From Planctomycetaceae bacterium (GTDB lineage Bacteria; Planctomycetota; Planctomycetia; Pirellulales; Thermoguttaceae): a DNA stretch of 5,060 bases. Numbering within the stretch: the stretch's first letter is position 1; every line of letters begins with the position of its first letter. Under the pieces are notes generated by a model. It was not told the origin of the DNA. It did no database searches and saw only the letters and a program-made list of their open reading frames with translations. The stretch is from assembly GCA_031266315.1 (NCBI GenBank), contig JAISBG010000531.1:1-5060 (forward strand), given 5' to 3'. Below, piece after piece: positions 1-5,060 of the stretch. Both the position numbers and the translations under genes were made by a program.

Positions 1-27
1 GCGCCGGTTGAGTTTTACTCGACTCCA

Positions 28-131
28 AAACGGAAGGCAATACAAATTATCGTCCCTAATCCGGTTCCTTGTCGGCTATCGCCGACGCAACCGTTCAGCG
101 AACCTTTTGATAAATAGCCCACCTACAAAAG
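28..131 (+). repeat. Intergenic repeat, left copy (inverted relative to the right copy)
   Basis: Matches the reverse complement of 4787-4881. Shared blocks in the same order are AAACGG (28-33), GCAATACA, the hairpin GTCGGC-TATC-GCCGAC (71-86), GCAACC, TTCAGCGAA and CCCACCTACAAAAG (118-131). Between blocks the copies have diverged; the left one carries about 9 extra nt and a damaged second hairpin. Similarity may extend leftward to about position 4. No protein is encoded. Confidence 0.75.
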
Positions 132-158
132 ATTGCCCACCTGAGGAATTGCCTACCT
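117..158 (+). repeat. Short direct repeat GCCCACCT x3
   Basis: GCCCACCT at 117-124 and 135-142, and GCCTACCT at 151-158, with spacings of 18 and 16 nt. The first copy belongs to the intergenic repeat; the right-hand copy has only one such octamer. It may reflect small-scale duplication at the end of the element. Confidence 0.5.
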
Positions 159-223
159 TTAACAAAAATTACTGAGGTTGTTTCGTAAAAAAATTAGGTA
201 ACTATTCCGTAGTATTTTTTTCT

Positions 224-399
224 CTGCCTGAAAGGCAGTATTTTCATAACCGCAGGTCAGCGACCTGCGGCTGTGAACCAAAGAGACCCCTGCCTGAAAG
301 GCAGGATTTTAACCCGTTGCCGCACAAAATCCCGCCTTTCAGGCGGCGAGGTTTTTATCGCGGTACTACCGCAGGTCGAAGACCTGCGGTTATGAAAAT
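224..399. repeat. Cluster of five palindromes from two repeat families
   Basis: Family A: 6-7-bp stem with a 3-nt loop, CYGCCT-GAA-AGGCRG, then KATTTT. Copies are at 224-244 and 290-310 on the plus strand and 326-346 on the minus strand. Family B: ATTTTCATAA next to a 9-bp stem, CCGCAGGTC-3 nt-GACCTGCGG. Copies are at 240-270 (plus) and 369-399 (minus), matching at 29 of 31 positions in inverted orientation. The changes in family A stems are compensatory (CTGCCT/AGGCAG versus CCGCCT/AGGCGG), which suggests the folded form is maintained. It resembles REP/PU arrays in the 3' region of operons. Confidence 0.85.
326..346 (-). terminator. Weak candidate terminator of the transporter operon
   Basis: On the minus strand, about 100 nt after the ATPase stop, the stem CCGCCT-GAA-AGGCGG is followed by GATTTTG. 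The stem is short and the T tract is only four long. The stronger 9-bp hairpin at 389-369 comes first but has no T tract. Together they could slow or end transcription or protect the mRNA 3' end, but no classical intrinsic terminator is present. Confidence 0.25.
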
Positions 400-443
400 G
401 AATCCCTATAGGGCTATTCCAATGAATAGTCACGTTAGATGTT

Positions 444-1538
444 TTAGCGAAGGGTAAATTGATAAATCCAATGTCCTTCTTTGAAAACTTCTTGTTGCGG
501 TACTGTGAGACGGTTGATAATTTTTAGTCCCAAGTCATCAGAATTATTATCAGTAGTCGTATTAGAAGTAAAGGACAGCGGTTGCTGTTCCTCTGCGGAT
601 AATGAAAATAGTACCGAATCGTTGTTTTCCGAATAGGCAATCGATAAATCAAAACCCTTTGTCGTGTTGGGCAAAAAGAGTTGTATGGCTTCTTCAACCG
701 CTAATTGTAAATCATTACGCCGTTGCGGTGTGAACATGTATTTTTCATTGAATCGGGCAATCTCACTCTTCAAACCGTAGAAGTCATACCGGTTGTCGGC
801 AATGTGATAATACAGATTGCGGATTCGGTGAATGAAATTCTTTGTCCGGTCTTTTTGCGGGTCGTCGAACACCTCCGCCGGTGTTCCTTCTTCGTAAATG
901 ATGCCCTCGTCCATAAAAAACACCCGACTCGAAACATCACGGGCGAATTTCATTTCATGAGTTACAATCATCATCGTCATTCCGTTCTTTGCCAATTGCC
1001 GAATCACACTCAACACTTCGCTCACCATTGTCGGGTCAAGCGCGGAAGTCGGTTCGTCGAACAAAATGATTTCCGGCTCCATCGACAAACATCGGGCAAT
1101 CGCCACCCGTTGCTTTTGCCCGCCGGAAAGTTCGTGAGGCATTGCGTTCTCTTTTTCGGCAAGCCCGACCAGTTGTAGAAGTTCTTGGGCTTTGCGGCGG
1201 GCAACGGACTTCGGTTTACGCAACAACTTCACCTGTCCAATCATCAGGTTTTGAACAATAGAAAGATGTTCAAAGAGATTGAAGTTTTGAAACACCATGC
1301 CCATTTTACGCCGCAACATGGTAATATTGCTGTGCGGTGCAAGAATGTTTTGCCCGTCAATAAATACTTTGCCGCCGGTCGGATGTTCAAGAAGATTCAG
1401 GCAACGCAAAAACGTACTCTTACCGGTTCCCGAAGGACCAATAATCGAAATGATTTCGCCTTGCCGGATTTCCGTGTTGATGTCCCGAAGAACAGTAATA
1501 TTATTGAATTGTTTGCTTAAATGTTCAACTTTAATCAC
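444..1538 (-). CDS. Amino-acid ABC importer ATPase with C-terminal degenerate GHKL-like extension
   Basis: Cytoplasmic ATPase expected to power the permease encoded just upstream. All nucleotide-binding motifs are intact: Walker [10 protein letters not shown] (34-42), Q-loop Q84, signature LSGGQ (137-141), Walker B IILFDE (157-162), D-loop SALD (165-168) and switch H194. The pattern, including the MVFQNFNLF and [14 protein letters not shown] stretches, is that of GlnQ/HisP-type PAAT ATPases, usually about 240-250 residues. This protein is 364. Residues about 240-364 add a domain with LAVEEA (279-284), a GLKIINRL segment (337-344) and a terminal WIYQFTLR strand, in the order seen in RsbW-like HATPase_c folds but without the N-box asparagine or the DxGxG box. 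That assignment is inference. Translation starts at GTG, 1 nt after the permease TAA, with GGGGAG 9 nt upstream, so the genes are probably translationally coupled. The ATPase call is firm, the extension tentative. Confidence 0.95.
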   Translation of the reverse strand: MIKVEHLSKQFNNITVLRDINTEIRQGEIISIIGPSGTGKSTFLRCLNLLEHPTGGKVFIDGQNILAPHSNITMLRRKMGMVFQNFNLFEHLSIVQNLMIGQVKLLRKPKSVARRKAQELLQLVGLAEKENAMPHELSGGQKQRVAIARCLSMEPEIILFDEPTSALDPTMVSEVLSVIRQLAKNGMTMMIVTHEMKFARDVSSRVFFMDEGIIYEEGTPAEVFDDPQKDRTKNFIHRIRNLYYHIADNRYDFYGLKSEIARFNEKYMFTPQRRNDLQLAVEEAIQLFLPNTTKGFDLSIAYSENNDSVLFSLSAEEQQPLSFTSNTTTDNNSDDLGLKIINRLTVPQQEVFKEGHWIYQFTLR

Positions 1539-1539
1539 G

Positions 1540-4500
1540 TTATTTTACTCCCCAGAGCAACGCTACCTTTTCAAGCAACCGTGCCGCTATCCACGCTAAT
1601 ATAAAGTAAATAATTGCAATCAATATTAACGGGAAAAAAGCGTCAAATGTTCGGCTGCGGATAATGTCGCTTGCTTTTGTTAAATCTTCGACGGCAATGT
1701 AACCGACAATCGATGTCATTTTGATAAGCGAGATGACTTCGCCGTTGTAAACCGGTAACACCTGTTTGATTGCCTGCGGTAAAACAATGTACCAAAACGT
1801 TTGCAAACGCGAAAACCCCATCGCAATTCCGGCTTCGGTTTGACCGACGGGAATACTTTCGACCGATGTTTTGAACATTTGCGAAACGTATGCCGAAAAG
1901 TTAATGCCGAAGGAAATAACAGCAACTGTTACCGCACTAACCGGCAACTTCGCCAGAATCACGTAAAACATCAACATCAAAAACACAAGCATCGGAATAC
2001 CGCGAACAAGCGAAACATAAATATCGGCAAACCGCCGCAACAACAGGTTGCGGTGCATTTCCATATAACAAATCACCGCTCCAAGCAATGTCCCCAAAAC
2101 AATAGACCAGAGCGAAATCCAAACCGTAACCTTGAAACCGTTCACCAGCAACATATAACGGTTTTCGGCAAGAAGATTGTCTTTGAAACTTTCGACAATC
2201 GATTGCCGCCAACCAATAGACGGCGCTGCCTGAACCTGTTCCGGCGTTAATCCGTAATCGCTACGGATAATGAAGTAAATCTTTTTCATAGCATAAGGAA
2301 TTGAAAAATCAACTTTCTTTTGCCGTTCAGGTGTTATCATGATACTACTGCCGGCGATGTCGATTTTGCCGGAACCGAGCGCGGCAAGCAAACCGCCAAA
2401 AGGAATACGAACTATTTCAACTTTGTAATTGTATTTTGTTGCGAAACGCGCCATCAGGTCAATATCATAACCGGCAACTTTGCCGTTTCGGACAAATGAA
2501 GGCGGCATATCGGTTGTGGTTGTGCCGAAGCGGAGTGTGCCGGCGGAACCGTCGCCGCCGAAATCCGGTGTTGGCATCGTGTCGAACTGTTGATTCCAAC
2601 CCTCATAAATCGCCTGCAATTCTCTTTTGGTATCAAGTTCTTTGAGAAACTCATCAAACTGTTCACGATGTTTGGACTGTCCTTTAGGAAAAGCAAAACC
2701 GATTGGTTCTTCAAGCAACGGTTCGGGAATAACAGTAATGTTGGAATGTTCTTTCTTTGCGGCGGAGATCGTATCATCAGAATACATAATCGCATCACAT
2801 TGCCCGTGTTCGAGGGATAGAAGTTGGTCGGCGCGGGATTCAAGATAAATTCGGACGGCTTTGGGATAACTCCTGTCCAAAATATTATCATAAACACTGC
2901 CGATAAGAATCCCAATACGTTTTTCCGCGAAATCGTCCGCGTGGAATACCGGCTGTTGTTTGCCGCCTGTTTTGATATACGAAGCCAACTCGTTTTTTCG
3001 GACGAAGATGTAATCCCCCACAACACGGTAAGGATCGGAAAAGTCCACGACTTTTGAGCGTTCTTCCGTGATACTAAGACAGCAGCAGGCAATATCAACA
3101 CGATTGCTGCCTAATGCGGTAATCAAACCGGCAAAGTTGGTGACAAACGGTTCAACGTCATAATTGTATTTGGAAGCAAACCGGTACAATAAGTCAATAT
3201 CGCAACCGACAAGTTTTCCGTTGCGGTTGAATGTTGTAGGAACCATATCGTCGGTGGCGGCAAAGCGGATCGTACCGGCACTGCCGTTTCCTGTGATTTG
3301 GGGTGTTGGCATCGCGTCGTGATCCTCGCCCCAACCTTTGATCATTATGTCCAATTCGCCGCTTTGACGAAATTCTTTAAGAAACTCGTTGAATTGTTCG
3401 CGGTATTTCGACTGCTTTTTCGAGAAAGCAAACGCAATATCGGTCTCTATCAGAGGTTTTCGGATATAATCGAATTGGGGAAGTTTTTTCAAGACACCTG
3501 CAATTTCATCATCTTCGAAAAAGGTTACATCGCATTTGTTGGTTACTAAAGCGAGCATTTGGTCGGCTTTGGTGTTATAGACAACGATTTTCGACTTTGG
3601 AAAATTTTCAGCGCAAAATTTTTCCATAATATTACCGCCTTTGACGCCAAGACGTTTGCCGTCAAGGGCGGACGGATTTAATTCGGTAACGGCGGCGTGT
3701 TTTACGGGTTGTGCGGTTGTTGGTTGTTGGTTTTCTTTTGTGATGCCGGTTTTATTTTTATTGACACTTTCAACTCCTGTTTCCGCGCCGGTTTTAAGAT
3801 ACGAAGCCAACTCGTTTTTTCGGAAGAACAAGTAATTTCCTAGAATGCGGTAAGGATCGGAAAAGTTGACAATTTTCTTGCGTTCTTCCGTAATACTAAT
3901 ACAGCAAGCGGCAAGATCAACACGATTACTGCCTAATGCGGCGAGTATTCCTGAAAAATTGGCGATAAACGGTTCGAGACGGTAGTTGTATTTGGAGGCA
4001 AATCGGTAAAGTAAATCAATATCACTTCCAACGAGTTTGCCGTTGCGGTAATAGGCGAAGGGGACAACATCGCCGGTAACAGCGAAACGGATTGTTCCGG
4101 CGTTGCCGTTTCCTGTGACTTGGGGTGTTGGCATGGCGTCGTCGTTCTCGCTCCAACCTTTGAGCATTTTGTCCAATTCGCCGCTTTGACGAAATTCTTT
4201 AAGAAACTCATTGAATTGTTCGCGGTAATTCGACGGCTTTTTCGGGAAGGCAACCGCAATATCAGTTACTGTTGCCGGTTTTCTACAGTAGTCGAGATTG
4301 GGAAATTCTTTCAGGACGTGAACAATTTCGTCGTCGTCAACAAATGTTGTGTCACATTTATTGTTAACCAGTGCGACTAATTGGTCGGATTTGGTGTTAT
4401 AGACGAGGATTTTTGATTTCGGCAATTCTTCCGCGCAATATTTTTCCTGAATACTACCGCTGAGAACAGCAATACGTTTCCCTTCGAGAGCGGACAGATT

Positions 4501-4584
4501 TATTTCGGTATCAGTATCGGCAGCAGCAACAACAACAGACGCTGCCCAAAAAACAGGAAATAATAGCCAAAAATAAAGTTTCAT
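1540..4584 (-). CDS. Fused amino-acid ABC importer: three substrate-binding units plus permease domain
   Basis: Predicted envelope protein that would bind a polar amino acid or similar small solute outside the inner membrane and pass it through its own permease domain. Residues 1-22 form a signal peptide (basic K2, hydrophobic core, AAA). Three SBP_bac_3-like units follow at about 34-266, 308-540 and 554-775. Each carries the family motif SITEER/MITPER with FS-PY after it (R235, R509, R754, the usual carboxylate-binding arginine). Each unit runs small lobe first, ending KGW/EGW (W144, W418, W663), then an MPTP linker, then the large-lobe core starting GT(I/L)RF. Residues 795-1014 are a PAAT permease (BPD_transp_1) with about five hydrophobic segments and an EAA loop at 917-936 (EAG...G...LP). 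Residues 267-303 are a polar low-complexity linker. The ATG start is chosen because it gives a clean signal peptide; no Shine-Dalgarno precedes it. The cognate ATPase starts 1 nt downstream. Transporter class is firm; the substrate is unknown. Confidence 0.93.
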   Translation of the reverse strand: MKLYFWLLFPVFWAASVVVAAADTDTEINLSALEGKRIAVLSGSIQEKYCAEELPKSKILVYNTKSDQLVALVNNKCDTTFVDDDEIVHVLKEFPNLDYCRKPATVTDIAVAFPKKPSNYREQFNEFLKEFRQSGELDKMLKGWSENDDAMPTPQVTGNGNAGTIRFAVTGDVVPFAYYRNGKLVGSDIDLLYRFASKYNYRLEPFIANFSGILAALGSNRVDLAACCISITEERKKIVNFSDPYRILGNYLFFRKNELASYLKTGAETGVESVNKNKTGITKENQQPTTAQPVKHAAVTELNPSALDGKRLGVKGGNIMEKFCAENFPKSKIVVYNTKADQMLALVTNKCDVTFFEDDEIAGVLKKLPQFDYIRKPLIETDIAFAFSKKQSKYREQFNEFLKEFRQSGELDIMIKGWGEDHDAMPTPQITGNGSAGTIRFAATDDMVPTTFNRNGKLVGCDIDLLYRFASKYNYDVEPFVTNFAGLITALGSNRVDIACCCLSITEERSKVVDFSDPYRVVGDYIFVRKNELASYIKTGGKQQPVFHADDFAEKRIGILIGSVYDNILDRSYPKAVRIYLESRADQLLSLEHGQCDAIMYSDDTISAAKKEHSNITVIPEPLLEEPIGFAFPKGQSKHREQFDEFLKELDTKRELQAIYEGWNQQFDTMPTPDFGGDGSAGTLRFGTTTTDMPPSFVRNGKVAGYDIDLMARFATKYNYKVEIVRIPFGGLLAALGSGKIDIAGSSIMITPERQKKVDFSIPYAMKKIYFIIRSDYGLTPEQVQAAPSIGWRQSIVESFKDNLLAENRYMLLVNGFKVTVWISLWSIVLGTLLGAVICYMEMHRNLLLRRFADIYVSLVRGIPMLVFLMLMFYVILAKLPVSAVTVAVISFGINFSAYVSQMFKTSVESIPVGQTEAGIAMGFSRLQTFWYIVLPQAIKQVLPVYNGEVISLIKMTSIVGYIAVEDLTKASDIIRSRTFDAFFPLILIAIIYFILAWIAARLLEKVALLWGVK
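1548..1553 (-). promoter_or_regulatory. Ribosome binding site for the ATPase GTG start
   Basis: On the minus strand GGGGAG lies inside the last codons of the permease gene, 9 nt before GTG 1538-1536. It supports the GTG start over any internal start and fits coupled translation of the two genes. Confidence 0.65.
2260..2925 (-). repeat. In-gene tandem unit 3 (residues 554-775), permease-proximal
   Basis: Third and most divergent unit. It keeps the same half order, the MPTP linker (670-673) and the arginine motif MITPER (R754), but has AGSS where units 1 and 2 have AACC/ACCC. Its large-lobe core runs straight into the permease domain, with no further small lobe after it. Confidence 0.85.
2965..3663 (-). 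repeat. In-gene tandem unit 2 (residues 308-540)
   Basis: Second unit, close copy of unit 1. It aligns with unit 3 at a constant offset of 245 residues, with about 45% identity by hand count (98 of 220). It carries three consecutive cysteines (500-502) before SITEER, plus C461 in the GCDIDLL segment. The linker to unit 3 is short (about 15 residues) compared with the 44 between units 1 and 2. Confidence 0.9.
3787..4485 (-). repeat. In-gene tandem unit 1 (residues 34-266)
   Basis: First of three repeated substrate-binding units. It aligns with unit 2 at a constant offset of 274 residues (822 bp) without a gap; a hand count gives 166 identities in 233 residues. At DNA level a 40-bp block (4170-4209) is identical to 3348-3387 in unit 2. 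Cysteines at 227-228 sit directly before the SITEER motif. Confidence 0.9.
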
Positions 4585-4585
4585 T

Positions 4586-4660
4586 TTACGAATGATATTT
4601 TAACGGGTTACGCTTTACGCAAAACATTTTGCTTATTGTAAATAAAAACGAATCGTCCAT
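4586..4660 (-). CDS. Possible leader ORF, 24 codons, ahead of the transporter gene
   Basis: Seen directly: an ATG at 4660-4658 opens a 24-codon frame (MDDSFLFTISKM...) that ends in TAA at 4588-4586, one base before the ATG of the transporter gene and in a different frame. A G7 run, AAGGGGGGGATT, lies just before the ATG and could act as a Shine-Dalgarno, whereas the transporter start has none. The 1-nt stop-to-start spacing matches the junction between transporter and ATPase. Inference: translating this ORF may deliver ribosomes to the main start by termination-reinitiation. There is no run of a single amino acid, so a classic attenuation leader is not indicated. A 24-codon frame can easily occur by chance. 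Confidence 0.3.
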   Translation of the reverse strand: MDDSFLFTISKMFCVKRNPLKYHS

Positions 4661-4663
4661 AAT

Positions 4664-4670
4664 CCCCCCC
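4664..4670 (-). promoter_or_regulatory. G7 tract, possible Shine-Dalgarno of the leader ORF
   Basis: Seven consecutive G on the minus strand, preceded by AATAA and followed by ATT-ATG. The 5' part of the run lies about 6-7 nt from the leader ATG, a workable distance for pairing with the 16S rRNA tail. The motif is all G rather than GGAGG, so function is inferred. A homopolymer of this length may also vary in length between strains. Confidence 0.3.
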
Positions 4671-4698
4671 TTATTAAAAAATCCCGAATTCTATACCT

Positions 4699-4727
4699 AT
4701 TAGATATTTTACACCGGAATGGTACAA
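4699..4727 (-). promoter_or_regulatory. Candidate sigma70-type promoter for the transporter operon
   Basis: Minus strand: TTGTAC (4727-4722), a 17-nt spacer, then TCTAAT (4704-4699), five of six matches to TATAAT. Only the TTG of the -35 box matches. It would start transcription about 30 nt before the leader ATG and about 108 nt before the transporter ATG. The DNA is AT-rich, so a chance match is possible, and nearby TAAAAT and TATAGA are alternative -10 boxes. Confidence 0.3.
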
Positions 4728-4786
4728 TCATTGACAATATTTCAGCGGAATTTTCGTTAAAAATAGGCAATCATCAAATGGAGAAC

Positions 4787-4881
4787 CTTTTGTAGGTGGG
4801 CAACCTTTCGCTGAAAGGTTGCGTCGGCGATAGCCGACAACGAATCAGAGGAACGACGGCAAACTGTATTGCTAACCGTTT
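4787..4881 (-). repeat. Intergenic repeat, right copy, with two intact hairpins
   Basis: Counterpart of 28-131 in opposite orientation. It has two adjacent palindromes: AACCTTTC-GCT-GAAAGGTT (4802-4820, 8-bp stem) and GTCGGC-GATA-GCCGAC (4823-4838, 6-bp stem). Similarity to the left copy continues through TGTATTGC and CCGTTT to 4881 and weakly further. No transposase or coding potential is seen. It may be a dispersed non-autonomous or REP-like element; that is inference. Confidence 0.75.
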
Positions 4882-5026
4882 GGGACAGTGGTTTCAAGTT
4901 AAGCGAATGAAGTTAAAAATAGGGAGTTTATCTGTAATATTAAATAAATTAAAAGGTTTGGTCAATTTTTGTATTTTTGCGAAAATTTTTTGATTCGATT
5001 TTAAATTGGAATTTTTTTTTTTCGTC

Positions 5027-5055
5027 TTGCTGAAAATTGGCGGAGCGGGTAGAAT
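5027..5055 (+). promoter_or_regulatory. Candidate promoter reading out of the right end
   Basis: Plus strand: TTGCTG (5027-5032), exactly 17 nt, then TAGAAT (5050-5055), five of six matches to TATAAT. A T11 run (5012-5022) and other AT-rich DNA lie upstream, as in UP elements. The spacer is GC-rich against very AT-rich surroundings. It would serve a plus-strand gene beyond 5060, divergent from the operon. No coding start can be assigned inside the window. Confidence 0.45.
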
Positions 5056-5060
5056 GAAAA

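Larger units (their letters stand above)
1..443. other. Non-coding region downstream of the operon
   Basis: No credible gene was found on either strand. It holds the left intergenic repeat (28-131), the GCCCACCT repeats (117-158), an AT-rich stretch without clear features (159-223), the palindrome cluster (224-399), and, close to the ATPase stop, CCCTATAGGG (404-413) and a small CTATTC-CAAT-GAATAG hairpin (414-429). Confidence 0.7.
4661..5060. other. Non-coding region between the operon and the next gene to the right
   Basis: Holds the possible operon promoter and G7 tract, the right intergenic repeat, a very AT-rich stretch (4911-5026) with a T11 run, and an outward promoter at the edge. 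A plus-strand frame at 4796-4993 runs through the hairpins of the repeat and is not credible as a gene. Confidence 0.65.

Noticed and set aside
224..399. CRISPR array
   Set aside because: The repeats are short self-palindromes in mixed orientation without regular unique spacers, and no cas gene is present.
404..413. CCCTATAGGG palindrome as an operator
   Set aside because: It lies downstream of the operon, is only 10 bp and has no second copy in the window.
723..2250. Several plus-strand open frames opposite the ATPase and permease sequences
   Set aside because: They lie entirely antisense to strongly supported coding sequence, have biased H/N/R-rich composition typical of antisense frames, and show no recognisable domains.
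3298..4380. Two similar plus-strand frames starting MGCWHRVV and MGCWHGVV
   Set aside because: Their resemblance only reflects the unit 1/unit 2 duplication read on the opposite strand.
1540..4584. Frameshift or fusion by sequencing error of separate binding-protein and permease genes
   Set aside because: The reading frame is continuous through all units and linkers, and similar SBP-permease fusions are established for GlnPQ-type importers.
4619..4632. GCAAAA-CA-TTTTGC palindrome as an operator for the operon
   Set aside because: It falls inside the possible leader ORF, downstream of the likely promoter, and is a simple AT-rich palindrome that could arise by chance.
4731..4736. Perfect TTGACA on the plus strand
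   Set aside because: No good -10 box lies 16-18 nt downstream; the nearest TTAAAA/TAAAAA are 20-21 nt away.
28..4881. Composite transposon with terminal inverted repeats
   Set aside because: The two copies are diverged and differ in length, no transposase lies between them, and no target-site duplication can be recognised.
4796..4993. Plus-strand 65-codon frame
   Set aside because: It begins within the intergenic repeat, reads through both hairpins and has no credible ribosome binding site or domain.

Overview
The window holds one two-gene ABC importer operon on the minus strand, of the polar amino acid uptake type (PAAT). On both sides lie non-coding stretches rich in palindromic repeats. 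Moderate GC, AT-rich intergenic DNA, families of short stem-3-nt-loop-stem palindromes and a TAGAAT-type -10 box suggest a host-associated Gram-negative bacterium, possibly of the Planctomycetota/Verrucomicrobiota/Lentisphaerota group. That placement is a weak guess; no marker gene is present.

Reading the minus strand 5'->3' (right to left): 4910-4661 holds an intergenic repeat copy, a possible promoter and a G7 tract. At 4660-4586 a possible 24-codon leader ORF ends 1 nt before the next start. At 4584-1540 lies a 1014-residue fusion: signal peptide, three substrate-binding units in tandem and a PAAT permease domain. At 1538-444 lies the ABC ATPase, starting at GTG 1 nt after the permease stop. 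It has a conventional nucleotide-binding domain of about 240 residues plus a C-terminal extension of about 125 residues resembling a decayed RsbW/GHKL fold. Region 443-1 holds a cluster of palindromes and a second, inverted copy of the intergenic repeat. At the far right a plus-strand promoter-like sequence points out of the window.

The two proteins could make a complete importer: exported binding units capture a solute, the C-terminal membrane domain forms the channel (as a dimer), and the ATPase drives it. The most unusual point is the binding-unit order. Each unit reads 'second half then first half' of a normal SBP_bac_3 protein, so the array starts with an orphan small lobe and ends with an orphan large-lobe core next to the permease. 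Units 1 and 2 are recent duplicates (about 71% identical by hand count, no gaps); unit 3 is older and lacks their cysteine pairs. The substrate cannot be named from sequence alone.
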